A stretch of 64,000 bases of DNA. It comes from Tomocerus qinae. Taxonomy: Eukaryota > Arthropoda > Collembola > Entomobryomorpha > Tomoceridae. The notes below the pieces were generated by a model. It saw only the letters and a list, made by a program, of their open reading frames with translations. It searched no databases and was not told where the DNA came from. Location: assembly GCA_020055645.1 (NCBI GenBank), contig CM034550.1:7683501-7747500 (forward strand). The letters are read 5' to 3'. The position numbers and the translations under genes were made by a program. This document shows, in pieces, positions 12,603-27,060 of this stretch (within the stretch, counting starts at the first letter, position 1; each line of letters begins with the position of its first letter).

Positions 12603-15600
12603 TGCAGTGCTAAATATGGCAAATTAATTTGTGCCTGTTAATACGTAACAACAATCTAAGCATATAAAACGTAAAATTTAAAGTAATTTTAGTGACAGAG
12701 TGCTATGTAGTATTTGTAGTATGGGAAGTGTCGTAATAAGATGTTGATTGAAGGGACGTTAATTCGGAGTCAATTGAGGAATTAGAATGAGTGGACGAGT
12801 GAATAGTATGAAAAGAAAGGGTAGGTAGTGAGTTGGGGTTTGTAATTGAGTAGATACATTATCATTTGAAAAGTGCAGTGGATTAAAGTTTAGGAGTCGG
12901 TTGTAGTAGTCCATTCTTAGGAGAGTGTCTCGAATGGAATGAAGGGAAGCGAGGAGGCCAGGGCAGGCCATGGCAGACAAGACGATAGTGAAGGAAACGA
13001 AGCCAGCTAGTTATTTAGTTAACTTATACTCACACACTATGTCTTCCCTTAACTAACCAGCTCGTTGGACTTGTTGAGAAGAGTTAAAAGTTAAGTTGAT
13101 GTGATGGGAATCTCGTTAAATACGCCAACGGCCATTGAAAGAGTGAAAAAACGCAACTCAACGCAGCAACACAACACAATTCTCTCGACACACCAAACCA
13201 AACCTTGACTTGAGACCAGACTGGACTTTGCCATGTCAGACCAACAAGACAACGTTCCATCTAATCTATTTTACTATCCTTACTCTATACGTATATACAT
13301 ACAGCTCTATCTTTAATATTCAATTTATACACTTAAAGTACGATGCATACGTAAGTAAATGCAATAACAATATAATGTAACGAAATGGCCGTGTGTGTGT
13401 ACTTATGGGATAGGATGAAATACATAGGGGTAAAGGAAGCCCAGGTGATATAACTAATATATAGCTACAGACACAAAATGTTTTTACATGCAATGCAATT
13501 CTTCCACACGACTCCACTCACTCCAGCCAGTCACTGACAACAGTCCAGACCAAGACAATGCTAATAAAAAGACGAGACACTATCCACATGCCAAACAGAG
13601 CAAATCTTTATATCTACTATATAGCGTGGTGAGGTATATCAGACTGTTTTGGTTATGAGTGCAATTTACTTTGGCTCACTCGCTACTGGCTGAGAAAGAA
13701 AGGTAGCCAGATCCACTTGATATAAAATAGATACTTCACTTTGACTTTACCCAACGTAATAACAAGCACCAATAAAGGAATTCAGACTATGTATTCATGT
13801 ACCTACGTATTATAAATACAAACGAGAGACAACCAAGAAAGTAAAATAGGTAAGTTACATAGCCTGCCATAAGGTTATGTGTAAATAGAAAATATTTCGT
13901 ATATTTTCCTAGGATGGACATAATGCTGATATCTCTATGTATTATGTACATACATAATGTATGTTTGTTACTCAGGTATTTACCGTCACATGATATCCAG
14001 AGCACTAAAACTAACACTAGTATACCTATTTTATTTTATTACGTGCACATTCTGATGCCAGACAAAATACCATTCACACCACACGCTCCGTAATAAAATT
14101 TCATTTTGACTTGACTTGTCTTGCCGTGTCTTGTTCTCATTTCATATCTCTACACAAAGTAGTACAACTAAGTTAGGTCAGCTTGGGTGAAATAGAAAAA
14201 AGAATATCTACATTGAAATTGTAGTAAATGGCAAAATGGACTGGTAGAATGCCATACAAGATGGAATAATCATTTTCCTTTTTATATTTCACTTAGAATT
14301 TATTTGTTTTTCCTCAACTGCTTCTTAACACGTTTGATATAGTTTTGGAGACAATGTGTATAGGCATCGTATTTCCATAATGGAATATTTAATTGTTTTC
14401 TGTATTATAGAATGCATTAAGGTATCATCTGGTTTGGTAGGACATTAAAGAGTTGCACTAAGTTCTGAAAATGTCCCTTTGGGAATATTCTGTTATTCTG
14501 GCAGTACATTTGCAGTTGACGATTTCGTAGGGAAAACTTCATTGAAATTCTGATTTACAACGGGGCCTTCCTCCGAGCTATTAGAAAGCATACTAATAAT
14601 GTTGTGGTTCCCACAGATAAATGTGCTAAGATAATTTACAAAGATAGATGGTAGAACGTTAATACTCTGGCTAAAGTCGACCGCACGTTTTGTCCCACTA
14701 AAAATATTGATTTCCATTAGTTTTGTTAGGTAAGCTCATTCAATACTGTACTTGGTACACTATTAAGCAACTCGCGGGGAAATTACACCATATATTACAA
14801 TCTAATGATTACTATTCCAACATTAAGGTTCGCTGCCTCTTCTTCTCTCCGTTTTCATTTCGGTGTTCACGACTCTGTGGATGTAGAATTGAATACTTTC
14901 AGTTCTGCCACGGCTCTATGCTTTTCGTGGCTCCCAATCTTTCAGCAAAATCCTAGTTTACTTTTACTACTCCTTTTCATTCTCACCAGCCGACTCTATA
15001 ATCATATCTCTAGAGACATTTTAAACGCATACGCATTATTAAACGCACATGTAGAGGGGTTGGATAGGTGAGTACATAAAAGAAAATGAAATGGACGGTA
15101 GTAGGAGTAGTACCTGTAGACATTGAAACGCATCCTACTACTGAATACAAAATTTTGACATTACGACAACATCTCACACCCAGACCACAATATCCACAAA
15201 CCTATATTATCTTATAACTTAATAATAACAGACACACGCAGGTCTATAAATAGAAATGCCAAGTCCGTAGAGTATAAAATATAATTTTGTAACTAGTTTG
15301 TCCAGGTAAAACGTTGTTTTTCCACGCGTTGGTATTTTTCACCCGGAAACGTGCGTTCTTGCATTCTATATTTGATTTGTCTAGAGAGAGTATATCAGTT
15401 TTATAGGGCAGGAAGTACAAGGAAGGATTATGTCAATAGAAAAGTCAAGTCAGCACATGAAGGTGTATGTGTATAGAATGAATTTCCTCCAAAATTTTCT
15501 GCTTTGCTTTCCAGAGTCATACGTAGGTATCTCTCTGCTATGAATGTAAATAAAATAGTAGTAGCTACATGTAGCGAGTGTTATGTGATCTCGTGCGAGA

Positions 15601-17386
15601 GTCTCTATAAATAAATATTATAATGAATTTTCTCTATATAGTAGCTTTACACATCTCTAGAGTGAAACTATTGAATTACCACAACAGGAGTTATCTGTAA
15701 TACACTTATCAACATTCTTGTCGCTCCGTCTCTGTTCTTTCTAAAATATCAATGTCCATTCGCATCGTATGCACATGTCCGTGTTTCTAGAATATTTCCA
15801 CATGGAATGCACACCTATACGCTATACAAGATGACAACAAGTACCCATAGAATGCTAAAGTGCACAATAATACTCAGCATTTCACTTCAAAAGTGTAACC
15901 TAACCCATTTTGATGTGAAAATCCACTGGACAACTATTACGTATATAGTTAGTAGTTGCATTGCATCGGACTGGAATGGAATTGGGTAGAGTAATATTGC
16001 TGAGCAATTGAAATCTGTAACTATACCATTTTATGTCTCCTATCTATATTTAAGTTTGTGAGAAAAAGTGAATTGCCTATCATGATCTTTCGAGTATCTG
16101 CAGTTAGGCAGTAGCCAGAGGAATAAGGTAGATGTAATGTGACGTGATGCGATGGAAGGATGATACGGTTTAGTTTACCTGGTGTTTTGGACGATACACA
16201 TATCTGTAGTTGGGAACAAAATATGGGATCATTCAAGTGAAACGATAACGATGGGATGCCTTCACCATACGAGACAGGACAGACCAAATAGGCACATCTA
16301 AACCGCTAACAGCCGTGAGAGAGCAAATACTCACATCCACTATCTGATATATCTTCTGTTGGAATTACCACACAAAACAACATCACACACAGACTCAAAC
16401 AAATATAGGCAGAGAGCAACGGAACGAAACGACAGAGAATACTCAAGAGTCGAGGATGAGGAAGAGTGAGTGATTTAGCACTTTGCTCAGGATGTCTGAT
16501 CACACAGGATAGTGTTTAACTTGCAATTTTCCCCTCATATGTTCAGACAGATTGTCTTTTTTGTTTAGACCTCTTTACTCCACTTGCCATGTACTTTCTG
16601 CTTTTTTATATCTTACCCTCCAACTACTGTGTTTGTGTATTCATCAGCTTTTTCCACCATTTCATGGAAAATGGAAATTCTATTTGCTTTTCTGTCGGCA
16701 TCCCTTAAACATACACTTAAACGACATCTTTTCTATAAGGGCCTTTATGTAACCAATACTTTACCTCACAGGTTGGGAAATGCAAATATACTGTAAACAC
16801 ACTTACCGTGGTTTACTTTACTTTGTCGAGATAAAAATCTTATATAAACCCTAAAGTGAAGGAAACTGGTCCGTCTTATGTAGTTTGGTCTACTTACATT
16901 AAATTAAAGTACTTTAATGCTTACGTAGTCTCTTTTTCATCCAAATCAACATTGTCTTGTAAGGATCATGATAGGTCTTCAACGAATAATAATATTCACA
17001 CGGTTGATTTTGAATGATTTTATTTGAAACCCAAATCAACGATTTAAATTTTGGTTAGACTTCCGTCCGACATTACTTACGCATAAGTGCATCTAGGTAG
17101 AAATCTTGAAGGCAAGATAAAAAAGGGTACCTTAATAAATAACTATTCACATCCGCATCGCATACCAATGGCCATTTCCACTGGTATACTTATAATATAA
17201 TTTTGCATCCTATATAAGATGTAATAGAATATCGGTGATGTTTCTTGTGTTCTCAAGTCTTTTGATCTGGCTGTGTGCATTCTTTAGTATATCTTAAATT
17301 GTAAGTTAAGCCTTAATGTAATGGCAAGTATATTTTCTTTGCTGTAGGTAAGTAGAAGATAAGTGTACATAGTAGTATCTTTTTTC
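12603..17386. other. Anonymous DNA, no recognised gene
   Basis: No gene, RNA or transposon is recognised. It contains the G-rich domain at 12721-12960, a short GT run near 13390 and scattered TGACT/GTCAA words. Open frames here are all below 90 codons and show no protein-family features. Confidence 0.55.
12721..12960. other. G-rich, C-poor strand-asymmetric domain
   Basis: Hand count of 240 bases gives 80 G and 17 C on the plus strand. It lies only about 480 bp from the oppositely biased domain at 11881-12240. The minus-strand open frame at 12759-12980 (73 codons) coincides with it and is probably a by-product. Confidence 0.8.
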
Positions 17387-17743
17387 CTAACAGCCTCTCG
17401 TCCGCAGAACTTTATGGCGCTTTAGTGGTATATTGGAGGGAAATGTAATGTTAAGATAGATGTTCAAGATAATTTCTGTAGGTTTGCCCTCAAAACGAGG
17501 AAATTGCTCTGGATGGTACTGGGCTATACACTTAATACATATTATGCTGATACAAATACGATAAGATTGGATTTCCATTCCGTTCCCTTTCTTTTCCCTT
17601 GTACTGCGAATCTGTTTACATAAGAAAGTGCTCCGTTCAATTCCTGCTCTCTGTTCTATTGCTATTGATATTGGTGCAGATGGTAAGTGCATAGAATTGG
17701 CAATGTATTGAGGATAAGCGATAGGGTAGACAAGGCAGAGCAT
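17387..17743 (-). CDS. Candidate ATG-started open frame of 118 codons, unassigned
   Basis: One of the longest frames in the window with a genuine ATG. The product would be about 118 residues: a Tyr/Ile/Pro-rich start, a central basic part (residues about 40-55, rich in Arg, Lys and Glu), an Ile/Cys-rich stretch near residues 60-75, and a basic C-terminus. No signal peptide, domain or conserved motif is recognised. No paired exons, polyadenylation signal or promoter could be tied to it. Such lengths are expected occasionally in 64 kb of skewed AT-rich DNA, so this is a weak candidate for a small gene or exon. Confidence 0.12.
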   Translation of the reverse strand: MLCLVYPIAYPQYIANSMHLPSAPISIAIEQRAGIERSTFLCKQIRSTREKKGNGMEIQSYRICISIICIKCIAQYHPEQFPRFEGKPTEIILNIYLNITFPSNIPLKRHKVLRTRGC

Positions 17744-20700
17744 AGAGAGCTAACGTCTCCTCGTAATTTAGCACACAAGCTGTCAAGTTGCCATTTCATT
17801 ATGTTCTCTTATCTCCAATTCTCTCTTCCTATAACTACAGTACAGCGACTGCAGAACAAAACGGATCAGACGTTTCTTTATCGATCAATACATTCTGCAG
17901 GTTCGTTTGATTTGAGGTTTGAGTGAGTGGTCGGGCGAATAAACTCCTCTTAATGATAGCTTAATGATAGTCACAGCCTCAACAGAGTCTTCGCGTCTCT
18001 AAATCAATGTTGAGGTTAAGGGCAAGAGGGGATTATGTATGCAATTTTGCAAACTAAAGTTTAATTCAATCTTTTACGCATATTTTATACACAAAATAAT
18101 ATTTTAGTACTAATGGCAAAACTATTTTGGACAAGATAATTTATTGCAGAATCCTGTAGGTCATTTAAGAATGATTCATTGTATACAAGACTAATTTCTT
18201 TAAGGACAAGTTGCATTAGCGAGTAATCTATTAACTTTTTTTCGGCTATTGTCAACTCAAGTTGACTAATCGTCAGCTGATTTTCCATATACACTCTGGA
18301 GGCAAATTGATTAAGTTTCTGTCTCTACAGGTTGACAGATTCTTGTGCTTTAGTTGATAAAGATATTCAAAATGCGAGTTAATGTAACTTATCTATATGT
18401 ATTTAGGTGTAGGTAATGTTTGAGGATGGTTTTATCTTAAATAGTAGTTAAGTGTATTTTACTTGTCTTTGGGTGGATGTGGATTTGTGTCTGAAGAAGG
18501 CAAGGCTAATATCTAAGTCATGAAAATACAAGACACAAGAGTAATTGTAAGTAATGTATTTGAGTCCTACGCATCCTCGTGTCCTGTACACCTATACTTG
18601 ATAATCTATTTCGTCAGAGGCATCTCTAATATTTGTCAACAGCGTTTTTCACATTTTTGCCGAATCTCTTGAGTTTCTCAATGCATTGGGGTATTACATA
18701 CAATGTAGAAGAGTCAAGTGAAAAGCTGTCGCACTCAACGTGTTAAACAAATATCTTGTATGTTCAAGACATGCATATCTGTATTTATTTGTATCTCTCG
18801 TGTAGGATTCACTTCATGACTTGTACTACTATGCAGTGGTACTAGTTTATATATTATTTTGCTATACGTGCAAGTAGGTACTCTATGATAAAATAGCGTA
18901 AGTGCTTCGCATAAGTAAACTGCACTTCATGCTGTGATAAATACCAATTTCTCAGAGACATTTTATGTTCTTTGTGCCCAAGGAGCAAACGAGTTCTCTT
19001 CATTCACCTCTCTCTCCTCCTTTTTTCTAAGATACACAGACAGAGTATTAACTCAGATAGTAAATGTCCTCACTTGACTTGCATTTCTACAAATGTGCAT
19101 TACCTATAGACTCTCTGTCTCGTACCAAACATTCAGATGAAGAGACAATCAGTTTTAAGAAACTAGACAAGAAAGGATAATCGTAACTAGTCTAGTGTGA
19201 AGTTTAACAAGGAGCAAAAGACAACAGACAAATTGCTTTGACACTCTTTAAACTATCGTAGCTCCATTTTATTCATAAGCCTAACAGATCTTCAGGTTCA
19301 AGTAGCAATTCCACTGTTTAAACTGGAATTTCAATTTCCTTTTTTCATTTATTAATTAGTACTACTTACTATGCTTCTAATATGGTTCTAATGCGTTTGA
19401 AGAAAATTGATAAAATAATTGTTGATAATGTAATTTCCTTGCTATTATATTAATATGAACACACGGGAACCATCTGCAATATTTTAATATTTCAATATTA
19501 AATAAGCAAAAAGATAAATTGAACGACTTTGTTGTTCAATTTGTAAAAGAAAACGAGATTGGACATTGAAAATGGTATAAATTGTAGGCTAATTTGAGAA
19601 AACGGGTGGCGGAGACAGTAACAGGATCTGTAGATAATAATGTGTTGAAAGGAGAAAAGCATTTTGGATTGTAAATCGGTTTGTTTTAGGAGTTTGTCGT
19701 GAATTTGGTGTTTAAGTTGGGGAATAGGTCGCTAAATTCTCTGGCGATTGAAAGTGTAGGATTTTACTAAGTGAATTTTTAGTCGCAAAACAATTTTTCT
19801 CGCTTTCTCCCACCATTAGCGTGGGATTGGTAGACTATATTTCTTTCTCGTTAAGTTTGCGTCGCGATCTACTTACTCTTGCCACTATTGCCATTAGAAG
19901 TTGGTCTTGGAGAGAATCAAATGCCCCTTTTGGCGAAATAAATCAAAATTACCTTGGAATGGAGGAAAGTCAGCTGGTGTGACGCAAAGGAAAATTTATG
20001 TCCAGAGTAACTTTATTTATTCGTCTTACGACCACCTTCAATGCTCAAGAAGCTCTAATGTAATGTAAGACAACCAAACCAAATGTGTACAAAGAAGGAA
20101 ACCACTACTGGCAAAAGCAATAAGAAATATAGAAAAGTGCTTTCTGTAATGTTCACTCTGTTAACTATACATAAATACAGTGTGTGTGTATGTCTATAGA
20201 AATATCCTCCACAAAAGCCTTCGCATGCCAAGCCAGACGAAGTCGACGAGCTAAAGCTTTTCCTTATTCCACCGGCGACATCCATAATATATTATACATG
20301 TATTGTACATGTAATATTGTATTGTGTGCCTAGATCATCATCGTCCTGGTGTTTCCAGTCCAGTCATGAAAACTATATAGGTGAATATGATAGCAGTTTC
20401 TATATATAAGTAATGTATGTAGTTAACCAAATGCAATTTTGTTACTTTCAGTTTGGAGCCTTAATGTAACTATTCTGTAGATAGTTATCCGAATTCATTC
20501 GCTATATTATAGTGTATACCCATCAAAAAATAGAAACACTAGCAAACAAAATAGAATCACTTAAATATAGCTATACATAGTAATATTTACTAAATACAAA
20601 CTTTGAATTTGAGGTATAGTCCAAACACTCCATGCAATGCACGCAGTTTTAATACATTTCTTAACACGAGCCTTCACTTACACTGTTTCCCTGTACTTTA

Positions 20701-23394
20701 TTTCATTTTACACACTCTCCCGAGCATTTCATATCACAAATGGATGAAAAAAGGAGTTAAATAAAGAAATACATACGAATATGTGAAAAGGAAACATGGT
20801 TCACTTAGATTGAAATAGGTTTATGTATACTCGTATAAGGAATCTTAAATTATTATGGGATGTGTGTGTACAGTCTGGTTTATATAGTAGGGAATAATAA
20901 AATAAGACAAGAGAAGACGAAATGGAGAAAAGCTGCTATAAGTATTTTATAGCTTGCACAGACAATACACATAACTTAGAGGAAACCACACTCTTTCACA
21001 TGACAAAGTGCGTATAAAACAAATAAAAAACTATAGCTTGATGTAATTGAAGTTTAACTGTGTGTATCTCTGTACGAAATTTGGAGTCAAATATTATAAA
21101 AGGTAACTAACATTTCTCTCTCCGTGATTATAAGTAGAGCTGGTTTAGTAGTTTCTGTGGTGCAAGAACATAAAATAAAGGAGCTTAAATTATTCCTGTT
21201 GAATTTCATTATGATTGCATCACTAATAAAGTGAAGGCTAGTATTTTGTCGCAAGTTACTCGACTGTAACTAAACTGAAAGAGCTACTGTTTTTCTTTGA
21301 TTGTCATGTCACTCGTGTGAGTTGAGTAGAGAAAATGGCTGGAGAACATTGGGTGTGATTTCGTAGAAGGTTATTTTAACCACATTACATTTTGTACTAT
21401 TGTGTGGTGCATCGGGTATTATGAACTCTAAGCATGCATGCATTATTATCTTATTACTATTAGTGCAAAATACAATGGAAGAAAATCCAATCCTGTCCCT
21501 GTCTTGTTTAATCCAGTCAAAAAAGAATTACATACACTATAGCTTACTTATCTCCATATTTTATTCATCTGTACATGAACATAAATAATAAGAATATCGA
21601 AAGAAATGAAATGTAATGTAACTCAATGTAATGTGATGTAAGTAGGCATTTATGCTCTCACTTATAGTTAGTTATGAGTCAAAATGGAGGTAAAGGCGCA
21701 ACACGAGCTCCTTTGACTTAAAACAAGACTCTAGAGGAATTCTAGTTACGCTTCCCTACCTATTGTATGTATGATGTGCCTATTCTTTTTGTTGAGCCAA
21801 GTGTAAGTTAGTTTTCTCAAGTAGATACTAGATATAAGATAGCATTGTTATGTGATTGTTATACTATACAAAATAATATTAATATATAGTATTTGTTATG
21901 TAGCATGTGATGTAGCTAACAAGACCAAGGTGATAGAAAAGCCCGAGTTTTGTGTAAGAAAAGAAACTTGGCATGGCATGGCTCTGTTCAGCTCATCACG
22001 TATAAATCTTCACCTCGTTAGATATCACAGTGTATAATCATCACAGCATCAACTCAACAACATCATATCAAGGTAGACCAGCTAGTCAAAGTCAAGTCAA
22101 GTCAGACCAAAAGCCAAAAGCTAAGGCATGCCATCCCATGCTAAGATAATATGATAGACCAGTCCTCCTGCATATTCTAATCCATACAATGGAATGCTCT
22201 TTTTCTATCTATATATCTCCTCATGAATTATTAGACAGAGTCAACTTAAAATACATTACGTATCTATTACACATATATCTACTATTTAGTACTTTAGTCT
22301 AATTTTGTATCGATAAGAAACTCAAGAGTCCGCTATTTCTCACTTAAGAAAGAATCATAAAAAAGAAATAGCTACGTAACAACAACATAGGATCTATCGC
22401 ATAATTTCAACTACCATTTTACAGCACACATTCTACTTTGTCAGGGAAATATGCGGCACACACAATGAAAATTCTCCGATAGAGACAGATAACAGGTATA
22501 CTTATAGTAAATAGTTATGTTCAATTTAGTTTGAGTAAAAGTTGCTCTTACTTGTTATTGAAGTTTATACGGAGATGTTTTGCTTGCTTCACTTTTCTCA
22601 AATTGAACTATACATAGGTAGTAAATAGGGATTCACAGTGGAACTACTATAACTATTCGAGTATTAACTACAGTTGTGCCGCTTTCATAAACAGTATATT
22701 TTCAAAGAATGTAATATGGACAGAGTTTGCACAAAGTTTTCTATGTAACTCTTGCTTTTTCACTTCTCCGTCCCGACTCTTCTATTATTATTGCAATGAA
22801 ATGCATCCAATCCGTTTTTCTAGTTATCCTCTCGCTTTAGACGCATATTTTCTTTTATAGACACTCCAAATACTGATTCCAACTTGCCACTCTCTTCCTA
22901 ATGAAATACAACTTCTTTTTAAATAAACATGCTCTTTAGTTTGAATGTTCCAGAGACACTTGCACTTATCTATTTTTCGTTTTATATTTCTTTCCTTTTG
23001 TCAGCTTCTTAATTGTAAGGATTCCTTTTTATGTATGTAAAGTTTACCTTTAGCGTATGTATGGGGTTATATAATATTTCTTTGACTGCAGTATGAATAC
23101 TTGTTTCTTTGACGTTGACTTTTGTAATAAATAGTCCTCGCATAGACAGTGACTTCGTTCTGTTGCCTTTTTTAAGTTACTTCTCTTGACGATGACATTC
23201 CGCTGAGTTTTCTCACATTTTTCTCCCACAACACATCCAAGTAAGTTGAACTACTAAAAAGATGAGTCAAGTCAAGTCAGAGTTACAAGAGCTTACATAT
23301 ATAGAAATAGTGAAAAATGACACGAAGCAACGTCAACGAAAATCTTTAGCTTAGAAATCTCGTGTATATGTTTTCTTAGTGTTTATTTGGATAC
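17744..23394. other. Anonymous DNA, no recognised gene
   Basis: No assignable gene or transposon. The stretch holds a 70-codon minus-strand frame at 18085-18294 (listed separately), small palindromes near 20290-20320, and repeated GTCAA words near 22085-22105 and 23264-23280. Confidence 0.55.
18085..18294 (-). CDS. Possible exon-like open frame, unassigned
   Basis: The minus-strand frame stays open from a TAG just upstream for about 79 codons; the annotated first codon is GTG, and the first ATG gives about 68 residues. The predicted segment is unusually protein-like: alternating Leu/Ile with Glu, Lys, Asn and Gln, suggesting an amphipathic helix over most of its length. A pyrimidine-rich tract ending in CAG lies a few bases before the GTG, as at a splice acceptor. 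No family is recognised and no partner exon was found. It may be an exon of a dispersed gene or chance. Confidence 0.12.
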   Translation of the reverse strand: MYMENQLTISQLELTIAEKKLIDYSLMQLVLKEISLVYNESFLNDLQDSAINYLVQNSFAISTKILFCV

Positions 23395-23412
23395 AGTAGT
23401 AGTAGTAGTAGT
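23395..23412. repeat. (AGT)6 microsatellite
   Basis: Six perfect AGT units. Shorter runs of the same trinucleotide occur near 1270 and 32745. Confidence 0.9.
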
Positions 23413-26400
23413 GGCAAAGAAATGTATACTTTTTAGAATATGTTCTGTGGTTATAAGACTCACACCTGAAGTATGGTTTGGTTTTATTTAATAAGAAACT
23501 CAGTCACTGTTTTGTAGATGAGAAGTGAATAGAAGCGGCACTGGGCACAGAAAATCGTACATACAAAGGACATGTATGGAGTGTAAGTCTAATATTGGCA
23601 CGCTTGCTTGCTTATTTTATTTAAGTTGTGCAAACATATGAAATAGAAACGCACAAATGCTCGTCATTCGTCACTGCACTAATATGAGTTGTTAACTTGT
23701 AGATTTGTAGTATATCCCAAGTTTATCTTGTTAAATTTCATAAACTTTTTCCACCGGTATAGAATTCCAAGGAAGTTTGTAAACTTTTAATTCAGCACTT
23801 GAAAAATGATGGATGTAGTAGGGCGAATTTATATTTCATGTGTATTCCGGCTTAACATTTGAGATAAAGGGAGCTTCTGTCGTTGTTTGTAGAGTGTTAT
23901 GCATTTACTTTGGTTAAGTCAGACTTAATGTTGATACTCGTAGTGAAACATATACTTTAGTTCGCCTTGTTAATAATGTTGGTTGTGTATATGCCAATTA
24001 TTTCAACTTTTTGCTCCTCTCTTTTCTACTACTTTTCTCGTAGTTCCCTTTATGCAGTGTGGTTTCGTTTGTTTAACTCCTTGTCTGTCTTAGATATAGA
24101 CTCTTTCCTTTGTTCTCTATTTTGCTCAACAACTTTTGAATATTATACGGTTTGTTATTGTGCACGTAAACATATGCAAGCAACTTCACTTATTTAACTG
24201 GCAAGTCCGTCTGCTTGCTGATGGTGAGTAACTATTATTGTTAATCCACCTAACTTCACATACAGGATATCTGCATACTCAGGAAAAACACATGCACTTC
24301 TCAACCTCACCGAAGAGTAAAACAAAACAGTCCTATCCAGACCAGTTCAGTCAAGTCGACTTACAATCCTCAGACAGACAATCCTTGTTAGCTCCAATCG
24401 TTTAGCTCCTTAAGCTTCCTTTGCGTTTTTCTTTAACAATGAAATGCAATGCAAATCTAATTGCAATCTCAAATTCCTATCTTCTGTTCCCGTAAGTACC
24501 TACGTCCTCTCCACTCAACTTCGTAGGAATTACCTCTCTAAATACACACATTTATCTCCCTATTCTCTGATTAAAGATATTTACGATATTCCAGTCTTAT
24601 TAGCAATTCCGCACTTTCCGGCACTCCAACACAAATTTTAACTGTTTGTCTTCCTTGCAAATTTCCCCAAACCCTTAATTTTTTGTTCAATGTCACTTTG
24701 AAGATTTTATCTCAATTCTGTAATTGTTTTTCTACACTATTGGACAGATTTCTAATGCTTCGGCAACTATTTATCCAATGGGAAATCTTGAGACAATCGT
24801 GTAACTGACGAACGCACAATGTTTATTTGTTTTCGTAGTGAAATGGAGATTTGGTGTATCTGAGCGTGTAACAAACTTGTGTATGCGTTTGTGTGGGAGA
24901 CGTGATCTGTGATACGTCCGACCTGCAGTGTGTTACACCTGAGACTGTTCAGCTAACTTGTGCTGTTCTCTAATCTTGAGCACAGAGCCAGAGCGAACAG
25001 GCAGAGAGTCGAGTGGATAAAGTAGAGTTGAGGAAAGCTGGTTATTCAACCCCTATCCCAGAACATAGGAGTCTACTCAACGAGCAGAATCTAACCTTAC
25101 TAAGCTGACTTAAGCACAGAGGCATACCAAAGGAAACGAACTCAACGCCATCCTCTCAGCTATGTTATACATATATATGCAATGCTAGGCCCAACACAAG
25201 ACAAGACACCATCATAACATAATCTCGTCCTAGGAGCTTCTTCTTTCATATTATTTTATATGCTAATATGGCATTTCCATATGTATAAAAAGATTCAGTG
25301 TTTCAATATATCTAGACAATGCTATATCTACAAAGTACGTTTTGTTGTGCAATGTATAATAATGCAGTATAATGCACTAGAAGGTATGTGCACACATATG
25401 TTTATAATATGTAGTATGCATGTGAATTGATACGATGTACATAATAAAACTATATATGTGTGTATAGGCAACAGGCGAAGCGAAGGAAGACGGCTCCAGT
25501 CTAGTCCAGTGCAAATGCAAACGAAATGAAACTACTACTATTAAATTATATCCACTTTTTAATACTACATTTACATTTATAGTGTATATTATGTATGTAT
25601 AAAGAGCGTGTACGCTCAAAGGGTTGGATTTTATTAAGAATGGTATAGGGCTCCTTGTTAAGATATGTTGTTGTTGTCTTTATGCATTTGCATTGCATTT
25701 GAGTGTAGTTCACTACCTCTATGTGGCAAGAGCTGAGTGAATAGAATTTTTGTGGAGAGATGAGACTCTCGAAGACTCACTTACTTTACCCTACGCCCAT
25801 CACAACACGTTTTTTACCAATAATTTCATTTGGACAGGGAGGGGGTTGCTTTTTCTTGGGATACAAAGTATATAGAAGGTAACTAGATAGATATTCACTT
25901 AATGTTACGTAGAAAGTTAAGTAAATGTAAATGCAATGCAGTGTGCATTGCAGGAGTCGACGGATTGGATTGGAGTCGAACTACCTTTGCTTAGGTAGGT
26001 AGGCTCTATCACTCTCTAGTAGGATGTACTTATACTTTTCCTGCATTTTATCCCTTTATATTATGCCTTTTCCTATACAACCAAAATTGAATGTGCACCT
26101 CGCACAATGTACATATAGATATTACTGTTCACTTAAGACAAGACATGAAGAAGGTCGGTCTCCCTCCCTGCCTTCACTTGGCATCTCATTTTATCGTAAC
26201 CGTACTCCTTAAGTATGTAACCCAAGTTAAATATCATCTCATATCCTAGAGACTCGCATACTTTGTACATCCAGAGACATTTCTCGCTTCCTGTACACAC
26301 ACACAGATCGGTTTCTTGCCTCCGTTTTCAGTAATAGAATATTTTACGAATGCACACACACAATAAGCACACTGAATTGTAAATGGGAAGCGAATAAAAT

Positions 26401-27060
26401 AGCTACTATGTATGAAACGAAGATTCCCTCAGCCTGACCCACAGAGATACAGCGAAAAAGACGAGGCTAGAGTAAACTGGCAAACCAATTTGTGATTCAC
26501 TCTAGTATAATAAGCAGACTATATATATACAAATATCTAGAGATAGAACAAAGTTGACTTGACTTTGACTCTCTGGGTGAGTGAAATTCAAATTCAAATA
26601 GCAATTTGCCCCTGACGCTAACAAGGTAGAGAGATATGATATGTCCTTTGTACTGTAGTATATAGTAAGGGAAGGTAAGTAATCTAATGGTGCTTAATGC
26701 CATGTTGCTTTGCACTATACGAAAACACAATGGGGAAGAAACTTCTTATGATAACGGAGTGGATAGGAAAAACGGACTGACTCTATATACACAAAAATAT
26801 AAAGCTGGGTGAAAGAAAGAGGGAAGATCTGCCTCTGGGCTCCTGTCTTCAATGAATTCTCGCTCTTAACTTAAAACTTTAACTAGACTCACTTGCATTG
26901 TGCCTACTTACATCACGTCACAGCAGTGCAAAGCTTCGTATGCATTTCATAGCTTGGCTTACACTTGATCAGGATAAGCTTCACTTAAACTTATACTTAC
27001 ACACATCCTCCGAGTGTGGGACAAAGTCGTCTCAACGTCAAGTTGACTTTACTTTTAGTT
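23413..27060. other. Anonymous DNA, no recognised gene
   Basis: No assignable gene. It contains a short perfect hairpin at 25932-25952 (9-bp stems TGCAATGCA, 3-base loop) and a C/T-rich open frame of 76 codons at 23967-24197 that looks compositional. Confidence 0.55.

Noticed and set aside
20285-20325. TACATGTA palindromes suggesting a regulatory element
   Set aside because: Short self-complementary AT-rich words are abundant throughout the window; no supporting context.
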